The notes under the pieces: model-generated | The model's database searches: none | Seen by the model: only the letters and a program-made list of their open reading frames with translations | Told to the model about the DNA's origin: nothing | NCBI GenBank assembly: GCA_018712725.1 | Contig: DVGN01000100.1 | Location: forward strand, 1-64,000 | Length of the DNA: 64,000 nucleotides | Source of the DNA: Candidatus Scatosoma pullicola | GTDB lineage: Bacteria; Bacillota; Clostridia; Christensenellales; Borkfalkiaceae | Direction: 5' to 3' | In this document: one piece after another, positions 20,631 through 30,020 of the stretch | Numbering within the stretch: the first letter of the stretch is position 1 | Layout: each line of letters opens with the position of its first letter | Position numbers and translations under genes: made by a program

Positions 20631-21128
20631 TCACTTCCCGGACATGCTGCCGCAATAGGGGCAGACGGGCTGTTCTCCCGCCTTATAGGTGTACTTCGCG
20701 CCGCAGCTCGGACAGACCGCCGCGTGCAGGGTCTCTTCGGGCGCTCTCGCCTCATTGAGGAAAATTTCGTCCCCTTTGCGCACATAGCCGACGAGATATC
20801 CCTTCTGGAAGCATTGATCGAGCATCCCGCGCACCGCCTTTTCCGGTTTGGAGAGCTGGGCGGAGATCTCCTGCACGGTGAGCAGGTGTTCCCTGTCCAC
20901 GGCATACACCACCCGCTTCAAAGACACCTTGTTTCCATAGGAAATCCACACGAGGGGCGTGCCGTAAAAACCGAGTACGACGAAAACGATCCCCGCGACC
21001 ATGAGGATCGTCAGCCCGCCCATGTTTATCGCGCCGAACACGATCATGGGTACCCCCGCGACCAGCATAAAGGAGAACACGATCGCTAAAATCAGCTGTT
21101 TTTTCAACGCCTTTTCGATTGCCTTCAT
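20631..21128 (-). CDS. Membrane protein with C-terminal zinc ribbon
   Basis: MKAIEKALKKQLILAIVFSFMLVAGVPM two TM; CPSCGAKYTYKAGEQPVCPYCGSM. Confidence 0.75.
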   Translation of the reverse strand: MKAIEKALKKQLILAIVFSFMLVAGVPMIVFGAINMGGLTILMVAGIVFVVLGFYGTPLVWISYGNKVSLKRVVYAVDREHLLTVQEISAQLSKPEKAVRGMLDQCFQKGYLVGYVRKGDEIFLNEARAPEETLHAAVCPSCGAKYTYKAGEQPVCPYCGSMSGK

Positions 21129-21359
21129 CTTTCCCTCCCGCAGAGCAGCTTTGCCCCGCTTTCTTTCAGTATAAGGGAATCGCGGAAAAAAGTCAAGTGT
21201 TTGCAGGCGCCCGAAAGCGAACGAAGCCCGGAAAACGGCAATTTCCGGCAATAGGGTTGACAATCGGGAAAAAGTGTAGTATAATATCATAAAGCGAAAA
21301 AATCAGGATACTCCGGCGAACGCCCGAAGGCGGACAAAAAGGCGGAGAAAGGAAACAAT

Positions 21360-22454
21360 ATGGCACTTCTCAAAGTCATCGAATGGGCGGACAATTCCCC
21401 CAACACCATCGTCTACAAGGTGGACACCAAAAAGAACGTCATCAAAAAGGGTTCCAAGCTCACCGTCCGGGAGGGGCAGGTGGCGGTCTTCTGCGACAAG
21501 GGCAGAATGGCGGACGTGTTCCAGCCCGGCTATTACGATCTGGACACGGACAGCCTTCCCATCCTCACCTCCCTGCTCTCGTGGAAATACGGGTTTGAAA
21601 GCCCCTTCAAATCGGAGGTGTATTTCGTCAACACCACCCGCTTTTCCAAACTGCGCTGGGGGACGGCGAATCCCATCATGCTCCGCGATCCCGATTTCGG
21701 CGCGGTGCGGGTGCGCGGCTACGGTACCTATTCCTTCCGCGTCAGGGACGCCTACGTCTTTATGACCGAGCTGTCCGGCTCCCATTCCACTTACCGGACG
21801 GAGGACATCACCGACCACATCCGCAGCATGCTGGTGATGGCGATTTCGGACGCGATGGGCGAGAGCGGCATCTCCGTCGTCGACATGGCGGCGAACCTCA
21901 TGGAGCTTTCGGACGAAGTGAAAAAGTCCCTCGACAAGCGCTTCGAGCAGATGGGGCTGGAGCTCTGCGACTTCAACTTCGAAAACGTGTCCCTGCCCGC
22001 CGAACTCGAAAAGGCGATGGACGAAAACGCCCGCCTGGGCATGATGCGCCGCAACGTGGACGTCTATACCCAGATGGCGCAGGCGGACGCCCTGAAAGAG
22101 GCGGCGAAAAATCCCGGCATGGCGGGCGGCACGATGAGCGCGGGGATCGGGCTCGGCATGGGCATGCATATGATGAACGCGATGGGCGGCGCCATGAACG
22201 CGGGCTCGTCCGCCGGCAAAAAGACCTGCCCCGTCTGCGGCGCGCAGGTACCCGCCGATTCCAAGTTCTGCACCAAATGCGGCTCCAATCTGGAAAGCGC
22301 GGGCGGCGTGTGCGCAAAGTGCGGCGCCAGACTCGCCCCCGGCGCGAAATTCTGCGCCGAATGCGGGACGCCCGTCTCTTCGGCGTGCCCCAAGTGCGGC
22401 GCGAAGGTGAGCCCGGGCGCAAAGTTCTGTCCCGAATGCGGGGCGAAGCTGTAA
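21360..22454 (+). CDS. SPFH-domain (YdjI/virion-core-like) protein with C-terminal zinc ribbons
   Basis: MALLKVIEWADNSPNTIVYK..., SPFH-like core, CPVCGAQVPADSKFCTKCGSNL and two further ribbons. Confidence 0.9.
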   Translation: MALLKVIEWADNSPNTIVYKVDTKKNVIKKGSKLTVREGQVAVFCDKGRMADVFQPGYYDLDTDSLPILTSLLSWKYGFESPFKSEVYFVNTTRFSKLRWGTANPIMLRDPDFGAVRVRGYGTYSFRVRDAYVFMTELSGSHSTYRTEDITDHIRSMLVMAISDAMGESGISVVDMAANLMELSDEVKKSLDKRFEQMGLELCDFNFENVSLPAELEKAMDENARLGMMRRNVDVYTQMAQADALKEAAKNPGMAGGTMSAGIGLGMGMHMMNAMGGAMNAGSSAGKKTCPVCGAQVPADSKFCTKCGSNLESAGGVCAKCGARLAPGAKFCAECGTPVSSACPKCGAKVSPGAKFCPECGAKL

Positions 22455-22651
22455 GGAAAAAAAAGGGCGGAACGGCAACCCGAGTCCGTACCCCCCCGAT
22501 TTTATCAATTCGACAGGGGCAGGGATTTGACGAGCGCGATTTTATAAACGCGTCCGATAAGCGCGATCCGCCGCTCTTTCCTCTGCGTTCCGCCTTGAAA
22601 GCGCGGCGCGTAATCGGCGCAAAACCATTACAAAATTCGGGGGTATTCCTT

Positions 22652-23767
22652 ATGGAAACGCAAAATTCCGAACAGCAAGACGTCCGCGACGCCTTTTTCC
22701 GCAGCGAAGAGGCGCAGACGGCGGTCGGCACGGAAAAATGCCCCGGCTGCGGGGACAATATGGAGTTCGACCCGGAGACCGGCTGTCTCAGATGCCCGAG
22801 CTGCGGCACGACCAAAAGGATAGAGACGCGCGCGGGACAGGAGATCGCCTTTTCCGAACTCAGCAAGGGCAGAGGGGGCTGGCAGGAACAGACGCACGTC
22901 TATCACTGCGCCAACTGCAATGCCGAAGAGGTCTTAGACAAACGGGAGATCGCGCACGTCTGCCCCTTCTGCGGCTCCCCCTCCGTCGTGGAAAAAGAAG
23001 AGATTGACACCCTGCGCCCCAACGCCCTCCTCCCCTTCCTGTTGGACAGGGACAAAGCGGCAGAAACGGCGGTGGCGTGGGCGAAAAAACGCTTCTTCGC
23101 CCCGCGCGATTTCAAGACGTATTTCCGGCCCGAAAAGCTGAACGGCGTGTACCTGCCCGCCTTCACCTTCGATACGGACACCGATTCGAAGTACAGCGGA
23201 CGGCTCGGAGAACACTACTACGTCACCGTGCGCTCGGGCGGCAAAAGCGTCCGCCGCCAGCGCACCCGCTACTTTACCGTACAGGGCGAATACCGGGAAT
23301 TTTTCGACGACCTCGCCGTGAGCGCCACGGACGCCGTCCCCCAAAGCGTCATGAGCACCCTGATGCGGTACGATTACCACAACTGCGTGGAATACAGGGA
23401 CGATTTCCTGTACGGATTTACGGCGCTGCTCTACTCCAAGAGCGGGGAAAGCTGCTGGACGGACGCGCGGCAGATGGCGGACAACCGCATCCGGCAGGGG
23501 ATTCTCTCCCAATACCATCACGACGTGGTGTCCTATCTCGACGTCCGCACCACCTGTTTCAACGTCACTTACAAATACCTGCTTCTGCCCATGTACACGG
23601 GCATTTACCCCTACAAGGGAAAGACCTATCCCTTTTACATAAACGGCAGGAGCGGCAAAGTCAAGGGCAAATCCCCCGTGTCCCCCGTCAAGGCGGCGAT
23701 CACCGCCGTCCTCTGCGTCGCGGCGGCTGCGGCGATCGGGCTGCTCTTCTGGTTTCTGAACCATTAA
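22652..23767 (+). CDS. TFIIB-type zinc-ribbon protein (YdjG-like) with C-terminal TM
   Basis: CPGCGDNMEFDPETGCLRCPSCGTTKRIE, C-terminal AAITAVLCVAAAAAIGLLFWF. Confidence 0.85.
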   Translation: METQNSEQQDVRDAFFRSEEAQTAVGTEKCPGCGDNMEFDPETGCLRCPSCGTTKRIETRAGQEIAFSELSKGRGGWQEQTHVYHCANCNAEEVLDKREIAHVCPFCGSPSVVEKEEIDTLRPNALLPFLLDRDKAAETAVAWAKKRFFAPRDFKTYFRPEKLNGVYLPAFTFDTDTDSKYSGRLGEHYYVTVRSGGKSVRRQRTRYFTVQGEYREFFDDLAVSATDAVPQSVMSTLMRYDYHNCVEYRDDFLYGFTALLYSKSGESCWTDARQMADNRIRQGILSQYHHDVVSYLDVRTTCFNVTYKYLLLPMYTGIYPYKGKTYPFYINGRSGKVKGKSPVSPVKAAITAVLCVAAAAAIGLLFWFLNH

Positions 23768-23816
23768 AACCGTTCGGAAACGGCAAAACGCGGAACTCCG
23801 CGGGAGGTAAATCTTC

Positions 23817-24242
23817 ATGACCCCTCAACAGATCACCCTGCTCATATTGAGCGTCCTGCTCGCCGTATTCATCGTCATCCTCATCGTCGTCAGCGTCAAA
23901 CTCCGCAAGATCAAAAAGCGGGAGGACGCGGAGTACGCCGAAGAGGTGAAGATCGTGGACGGGGTGCGCTACTCCAAGGACGGCGCCGTGCAGGAAAACG
24001 GCGAGATGAACGTCTCCCACCTGCCCGTCGATTTCATGCTCGTCCGCGGGGAAATCTACCGCGCCGAACGGGACGGCAGACTGCTCCCCGGCGTGTACAC
24101 CGTCCTCTCCGCCGACGGCAGCCGCGGGACGATGAACATCCGCAAGGCGGGCTATGTCCGCACCTTCGGACACGGCGACAAAATCGTCATCGCCGAAGGG
24201 GACGAGATCTGCGCCGTATCCGGCGACGTCATCCTCCGCTGA
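23817..24242 (+). CDS. Small membrane-anchored protein (possibly YdjH-like)
   Basis: N-terminal TM QITLLILSVLLAVFIVILIVVSV and soluble C-terminal domain. Confidence 0.65.
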   Translation: MTPQQITLLILSVLLAVFIVILIVVSVKLRKIKKREDAEYAEEVKIVDGVRYSKDGAVQENGEMNVSHLPVDFMLVRGEIYRAERDGRLLPGVYTVLSADGSRGTMNIRKAGYVRTFGHGDKIVIAEGDEICAVSGDVILR

Positions 24243-24333
24243 ACGTTTTATAAAATTTTAAGGGGGCAGGGATTTGACGAACGCATTTTCATCGCCCTTC
24301 CCCTTACATTTTCATTATTTTGGAGAAACGAAA

Positions 24334-24798
24334 ATGAGCAAAAATTTCTTTTTCAGACTTCTTCTGGCTCTGGCATGGCTGGCGGCGGCGGTCCTCTGGC
24401 TGCTCTCCGTCGTCCTGCCCGATACCTTCGGATTTTTCAATCTGAACTGGGCGCTCGTCGTCATCTGCGGCACGGGCGGCATCGCCGTGCTCCTGCGCGG
24501 GCTGTTCGCCAAAAAGACGGGCGTACTCAAAAAGGGGGACATCTTTCTCGGCGCCCTCCTTCTGATCATCGCCGCGGTCAGCTTCGTGTTCGCGCTCGCC
24601 CTGCCCAAAAACTACATCTGGCCCATCATCGCGGTGATCGTCGCCGCGGCGGGCGTCATTTCCGTATTCGCCACGGGGGGCAAAAAATGGGACGAAGCGG
24701 ACAATCAGAAAGTCGGCTATAAGGACTACCGCACCCGCAAGGCGGAAGAAGAAGCCGAAAAGGAAAAAGCGGAAAAGAACGACCGCCCGGAAGAATAA
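24334..24798 (+). CDS. Four-TM hypothetical membrane protein
   Basis: MSKNFFFRLLLALAWLAAAVLWLLSVV...; RBS GGAGAAACG upstream. Confidence 0.65.
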   Translation: MSKNFFFRLLLALAWLAAAVLWLLSVVLPDTFGFFNLNWALVVICGTGGIAVLLRGLFAKKTGVLKKGDIFLGALLLIIAAVSFVFALALPKNYIWPIIAVIVAAAGVISVFATGGKKWDEADNQKVGYKDYRTRKAEEEAEKEKAEKNDRPEE

Positions 24799-24847
24799 TC
24801 CCCCGCATCCCGCGGCGCTTTCGCGGGGAATCCATACGCCGAACAGA

Positions 24848-24893
24848 CAAAGCCCTGCCCGCATCAGACGCGGACAGGGCTTTTTCCGTTCCC
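24848..24893. terminator. Hairpin AAAGCCCTGCCCGC-ATCAGA-CGCGGACAGGGCTTTTT (bidirectional)
   Basis: Inverted repeat with A/T tails between convergent genes. Confidence 0.75.
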
Positions 24894-24918
24894 TGCGAGC
24901 AAAACGCCCGCCTTATCT

Positions 24919-26334
24919 CTATTCGTGTTTATACTGTTTGAGAAAGAGCACGTCGGAAAAATTGTCCGCCAGGTAGTCCTCCCGGCGCATGATATAGGCA
25001 TATATGGTATTTTCTTTGTCCCACCGCTGAACCAGGCAAAAGTCGTAACCCTTCACCCGCTCCGCAAACTTCTCCGCGATATACGGATAGCCGCCCAGAT
25101 TTTCCTCGCTGTACTCCCCGAAAGGCGGACATTTGCCGAACACCGCCTCCGGCTCGGGAATGCCCGCGCCTTCGCAGATTTCGCGCAGTCCGGACGCGTC
25201 CTGAACGGGCAGACAGCGGGTTTCCCCAAAGGCGATGCGCCTGGACACGAATACGTTGCGGCGCCGGATCTGCTCCTTGTCCCCGTCCGGATAACAGACG
25301 AATTTCTTTTTCAGCCCTTTGATCACGACCGCCGGCGCGGAGGCGCGTTCCGGATCCCCTTTCCCTTCTCCGCCCGCCGATGCGTCTATATAATCGCAGG
25401 GATATACCCCTTCGGGCAATTCCTCTTCCGCGTTGGTCAGCCAGAGGCGGAGGGTGTACGGCTTTTTCAGTTCCGCGACGGGTATGTCCGAAAGGCAGAG
25501 CTGCGCGAAAAAATGCGCCTTCACCGAACGCACCCTCTCGTGGTCGTAGTCCAGCGTTCCGCCGAAATAGCTCGACGGCGAGCCGGTGGGGTCATAACCG
25601 AGAATTGTCGCGCCCCGCCTTTCGAAAGGTCGCAATGCCGCCCGCAGGGCAGACAGGTATTCTGCCGCGTCGTATCCCTTCCGGCGGGCGACCCCAACCC
25701 GCCCTTCCAGCGCGTCCAGGTCGGGAAAATATTCCCTCTTGTATTTTCTGCCCATCAGGGCATACGCCTTTTTCGCCGCGGAAAGATCGAGCAGTCCGCA
25801 GGCGCAGGAAAACGCCGACGCCGCCGCGGAATTCCGCCGTCTTCCGCGGTTTGCCTCCGCAAGCGCCATAAATTTCCGATACGCCTTCTCTTTCTCCCCT
25901 TCGCGGAAAAGGCTGTCGGCGATCATCCGCTCCGCATAGAAGACGTTCTTTTTCTTCCCCGAACGGATCTTCTCGCAAGCCTCCCGCATCTCGCCGAATT
26001 TCCCCGCGTTGAAGGCATACAGGACGCGGAAGAAAAGCGCGTCCTCCTCTTTCAGAAAGCGCAGTCCCTGCTCGTACCTCTCGTCCGCCGAATCGGCGGC
26101 GAGCCGGCAGAACATCTTCGCCGCAAACGTCTTCCGGGCGGGCGCATCAGGCGCGGCAAGCGCCCGTTCGCAAAGGCGTATCGCCCCTTCCCTGTCCTCC
26201 GCTTCGAGCAGCCGCTGTACTTCGTTGTACAGGGCATTTTTCTGCTCGGTGCGCTTTTTGTCCCAATATACCACCGCAAGCCCCGCAACGGACAATATCG
26301 CGGGCAGCAGAATCCAAAAAATCCTGTCTCCCAT
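24919..26334 (-). CDS. Hypothetical membrane-anchored protein with DUF1963-like C-terminus
   Basis: MGDRIFWILLPAILSVAGLAVVYW TM; C-terminus ENLGGYPYIAE...YAYIMRREDYLADNFSDVLFLKQY resembles DUF1963 (YwqG). Confidence 0.65.
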   Translation of the reverse strand: MGDRIFWILLPAILSVAGLAVVYWDKKRTEQKNALYNEVQRLLEAEDREGAIRLCERALAAPDAPARKTFAAKMFCRLAADSADERYEQGLRFLKEEDALFFRVLYAFNAGKFGEMREACEKIRSGKKKNVFYAERMIADSLFREGEKEKAYRKFMALAEANRGRRRNSAAASAFSCACGLLDLSAAKKAYALMGRKYKREYFPDLDALEGRVGVARRKGYDAAEYLSALRAALRPFERRGATILGYDPTGSPSSYFGGTLDYDHERVRSVKAHFFAQLCLSDIPVAELKKPYTLRLWLTNAEEELPEGVYPCDYIDASAGGEGKGDPERASAPAVVIKGLKKKFVCYPDGDKEQIRRRNVFVSRRIAFGETRCLPVQDASGLREICEGAGIPEPEAVFGKCPPFGEYSEENLGGYPYIAEKFAERVKGYDFCLVQRWDKENTIYAYIMRREDYLADNFSDVLFLKQYKHE

Positions 26335-26368
26335 TTTTTCTCCCTTTTCGTATAATCCGCCCGCGCCG

Positions 26369-28006
26369 TCAGAAACGCCATCCGATGCGCAGCGCCCCCG
26401 CTTCTTTGGCGGCATCGTACAAACCGCGCAGCGCCTGCGTCAATTCCGTTTCCGAAAGTACGGACGCCTTTATCCTGTCCGGCAGCTGTGCAAGCAGCTC
26501 GAACGCCCGTTCCACGGCGGCGTTCGGCGTACGGACCATCCACCGCCTGCGGTCGGAGATCCACATCAATCCGGCGTCGAGGAAATCCCGATAGGCAAAT
26601 TTCATGTCCCCCGAGAACATCAGATCGTCCGCCTCCTCCGGCGCGGGCCCGATCCCGTGCAGCGTGACGGAGATCAGCCGCTCGGCGGCAGCCAGCTCCT
26701 TTTTGTCCTCTTCCGCCGCCTTGGGCAGCCCGGCATTGGCGAGATATTCCGCCCAGGTCATGTGATATACCTGCCGATAGACGGACAGCGCCCAGCCCAA
26801 CAGGAGCTGCGCGGGCGAGAGATCCGGATTAAAGGAAATGAGTTTCTCGAAGTAGACGTAATTCGACCGACCCTTTTCGACGGGAAATGCGCCCGTTTTC
26901 TCTTCCGTATCCGTACTGATGACGCCGATGCACAAAAAGCCCTCTTTTTCCCGCGCCGCCGCAAATCTCTTCATCTCCTCCACGCCCGTCCCCTCGGGAA
27001 AACCGACGAAAAACGTCGGCGCATACGCCCCCACGCGCGCCAGAAGCGGCTCCCGGTACATCGCCACGAGCGCCGCGCCGAGAAATCCCACCCGTTCGTC
27101 GTCGAACGGTTTCCCGACTTCCATATCCAGCTGTTCCGAGTTGAAGCGATAGGGCAGGAGTTCCGGCAGGACGTCCTCCTCCATGCTGCGGTAATCGACG
27201 GGAAAAATCTCCGTCCCGATCTTCCGCCGCGCAAAAAACGCGGCGAGCGCCTCTTTCCCTTTTTTATAGTTCTTCAAGTCGGGAATGGCGATCAGCCGCA
27301 CCGCCTCTCCCGCGCCCTTCGTCTGCGCGATCCGCCAGCCGACGGCGAGAAAGCCCTTTTTCCGCGCGCAGGCGGCATAGGCGTCGAAATCCTTTCCCGT
27401 CCAGCCCTTCTGCGGCAGGGGGAATTCGGAAAAGAGATACTGGTCCGGCAGCTCCACCTGTCCGTACTTTCTGCCTTGCACGAAGAAAAATTCCGTCGAG
27501 CACTCCCCCCGGACGCCGTTCGCGTCAAATGCAAAACGCTCCTCTTCCTCCGTTCCGAAAAGGAGCATCTCCCGCCGCCTTTTCCCGAGCAGCGGATAAA
27601 AGAGGGAGTACCGGGGACTGTACCCGAGCCTCCGGTATGCGATGTTCAAGGGGAGCTGCACGGCGCCCAGAACGTAATAGACGAGAAGATAAAACCCAAG
27701 CGACGCGCCCAGGGCGACGGCAAATCCGCCGCCGGCGGCCGCGCACGCGAGGGCGATCCACGCCGCCGCATAGCTTACTATGGTATGCGTGAACAGGCGC
27801 ATCCGCAGCTCTCCCGGCTTCCCGGGCGGCACCGCAGCCTGCGTGCCCCATGTGCAAACGCAGAGAACCACGATGATGTACGCCATCAACAGCCAGAATT
27901 CCGCCTCCTGCTCTTCCAGGGAAATGAACATCGCGGCGACGACTATCAGCCCAATCGACCCCACGATCAGCGCGGCAAAAATCGCCGCTTTTTTCCAAAA
28001 GGACAT
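26369..28006 (-). CDS. Hypothetical membrane protein, paralogue of 28690..29904
   Basis: N-terminal TMs; shares EFP.P..GW....FDAYAACA..., LTxALxxLYDAAKEAGALRIGWR with the downstream paralogue. Confidence 0.7.
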   Translation of the reverse strand: MSFWKKAAIFAALIVGSIGLIVVAAMFISLEEQEAEFWLLMAYIIVVLCVCTWGTQAAVPPGKPGELRMRLFTHTIVSYAAAWIALACAAAGGGFAVALGASLGFYLLVYYVLGAVQLPLNIAYRRLGYSPRYSLFYPLLGKRRREMLLFGTEEEERFAFDANGVRGECSTEFFFVQGRKYGQVELPDQYLFSEFPLPQKGWTGKDFDAYAACARKKGFLAVGWRIAQTKGAGEAVRLIAIPDLKNYKKGKEALAAFFARRKIGTEIFPVDYRSMEEDVLPELLPYRFNSEQLDMEVGKPFDDERVGFLGAALVAMYREPLLARVGAYAPTFFVGFPEGTGVEEMKRFAAAREKEGFLCIGVISTDTEEKTGAFPVEKGRSNYVYFEKLISFNPDLSPAQLLLGWALSVYRQVYHMTWAEYLANAGLPKAAEEDKKELAAAERLISVTLHGIGPAPEEADDLMFSGDMKFAYRDFLDAGLMWISDRRRWMVRTPNAAVERAFELLAQLPDRIKASVLSETELTQALRGLYDAAKEAGALRIGWRF

Positions 28007-28124
28007 ACGTTTTCCCCCTTTGTGTTCTTTATTAAGTTTATTTTATCATATTTCTACACAAAACGCAAGCGCTGCGGGTAAAAATTTCCGCCGGGCTTCC
28101 GTATATAATATATATGCCCTTTGA

Positions 28125-28470
28125 ATAAAGGCGACTTCCTTATCCCCTCCGGTGCTTCGCACCATCTCCCCTCACATCTCCGTTTCGTTAAATTTTTTTC
28201 GGAAAAAAATTTAACGAGAGTCTGCGGAAGGATTAACAGGACAGACACCGGCGGCGCGCCGTGCGGCTGACTGCCGTTTTCTTTCCTCTCTCGCCTGCGG
28301 CTCGTTTCACCTTGTTTCCATTTTTTACAAGGGCAAAAAGAGCATAACAAGTGACGCCCTTTTTGCGGATTGATTTCGGCGCTTCGAATTTGCTGTATCG
28401 AAAACCGACCTTCTTATCCCCTCCGTCTCGCTCTGCTCGACACCTCCCCTTACCATAAGGGGAGGCATGA
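28125..28470. repeat. Family C mosaic structured intergenic repeat, copy 3
   Basis: Nearly identical to 19020-19330 including TCGTTAAATTTTTTTC-GG-AAAAAAATTTAACGA hairpin. Confidence 0.9.
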
Positions 28471-28547
28471 TTGATGGGTGCAACACCTCCCCCGCCACAC
28501 CTTGGCTCCCTTGTGCAAAAGTGTTGGCAACGAACGACACCCCCAAC

Positions 28548-28612
28548 CATGGCTCCCTTGTGCAAAGGGAGCTGTCAGCCGAATGGCTGACTGAGGGATT
28601 GTCTGTTCGGTT
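28548..28612. repeat. GGCTCCCTTGTGCAAAGGGAGCTGTCAGCCGAATGGCTGACTGAGGGATTGTCTG palindromic repeat (family D)
   Basis: Also at 31389-31445 and reverse-complemented at 50459-50512. Confidence 0.9.
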
Positions 28613-28689
28613 TTCGGACAATCCGAAAACGCCGTCGTCAAATCCCTGTCCCGTCCGTTTTCAAAATTCCCGTCCGGCCATCCACGCCC

Positions 28690-29904
28690 TTATCTCCATT
28701 GCAGACGGAGGGCGCCCGCCTCTTTTGCCGCCGCGTACAGCGTTTCCACGGCGTCGGTCAGAAGTTTGCCCGAATATCCGGACAGAGGCCGGGCAAAGGA
28801 AAGGCGGGCGAAGAGTTCCAGCGCCTTCCGCGTCCCTTCGTTCGGCTCTTTCATCACCCATTTTCCGCTGTCCGCAAGCCATGTCAGCCCCGCGCGCCTG
28901 AAATCGTCCGCACAAAAGGGCAGAGGGGTCGCGCCCGCCGCAGTCAGGGCGACGCGGACGATTTTTTCCGCCCAATCGATACGCACCTGCATCTCTTCGA
29001 TGCCGAGCCGCACGGCGCCTTCCATATACGCCTTGTCCGACAAGTAGTACACTTCCCGATAGGGCACGAGGATGGTCGCCGCCGCCAGCCGCTCTGCGGA
29101 AATCGGCCCGACAAAGGAAATCGGCTTTTCGAAGAGGACGCCCGTCGACCTGTCCTCCTCTTTCACCGGTTCGTCCCAAGGGTCTCCGCAGAGGCCGAAG
29201 CCGAGAGCATTATCCTGTCCGTCCCGCCTTTCGAGTCCCTCCGCCGAAGAGACTGCCCGGCAGGCAAAACCCGCCTTTTCCCCGTCTGCGGCGAAACTTT
29301 TCAGTTTTTCGGCGGGCGTGTCCTTCGGAAACGCGACGAAAAACGAAGGCGGCCGCACCCCCGAACACCACGAGAGCGAACTCCTGTCCCGCCAGGTGAA
29401 AAGGCTGTCCAGAAAGGCGACCCGATCCCGATCGAACGGCGCCCGCACGTCTGCTTCCCCCCGATTGACGTAGGGATAGGGGAAAATTTTCGGCATGATG
29501 TCCGCCGTCCTGTCCCCGAAGACAAAGGAAATTTCCGCCGCGATCCCCCGTTCGGCGAAGAATCTGCGCAGCCGGCCTTTCCGCTTTATCCTCTTCCCGT
29601 TTATTAGCAGGGACGCGATGCGCACCCGCTCCGACTTTCCGTCCTCCGTCTCCTCCGCGCGGTAGCCGACGGGGTAAAGCGCGCACTTTTCGGCGACGGC
29701 GCAAAAGGCGTCAAACTGCTCCGCCCGCCACTTGGCGGCGGGAAAGGGAAATTCCATGAACGCGTATTTTTCGGGCGTACCGCTGTTGCTGTCGGTCGTC
29801 CAATAATAGAAAAAATCTTCGAAAAATTCCCCGCGCACCTTTTTCGACCAAAAGGGAAACCGATCCATGCGCTTCGGGTCGGGCTTCTTTTTTCCGAAAA
29901 ACAT
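28690..29904 (-). CDS. Hypothetical protein (soluble paralogue of 26369..28006)
   Basis: MFFGKKKPDPKRMDRFPFW...; C-terminus LTDAVETLYAAAKEAGALRLQWR. Confidence 0.7.
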   Translation of the reverse strand: MFFGKKKPDPKRMDRFPFWSKKVRGEFFEDFFYYWTTDSNSGTPEKYAFMEFPFPAAKWRAEQFDAFCAVAEKCALYPVGYRAEETEDGKSERVRIASLLINGKRIKRKGRLRRFFAERGIAAEISFVFGDRTADIMPKIFPYPYVNRGEADVRAPFDRDRVAFLDSLFTWRDRSSLSWCSGVRPPSFFVAFPKDTPAEKLKSFAADGEKAGFACRAVSSAEGLERRDGQDNALGFGLCGDPWDEPVKEEDRSTGVLFEKPISFVGPISAERLAAATILVPYREVYYLSDKAYMEGAVRLGIEEMQVRIDWAEKIVRVALTAAGATPLPFCADDFRRAGLTWLADSGKWVMKEPNEGTRKALELFARLSFARPLSGYSGKLLTDAVETLYAAAKEAGALRLQWR

Positions 29905-30020
29905 ATCTTCCTCCTGTACGCCGCCCTTTGACGGCGGTTTTTGCCGTATTTTTTTTATCCCGGCTTTCTCCGAATATTGCCGCCCGAAAAAAAGACAGCC
30001 GGGTTTTCCCGGCCGCCCTT

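Noticed and set aside
28054-28641. Small ORFs (62-110 aa) in the repeat region, also recurring at 18905-19328 and 31146-31421
   Set aside because: Their similarity to each other comes from the nucleotide repeats; frames are not independently conserved and lack RBS.
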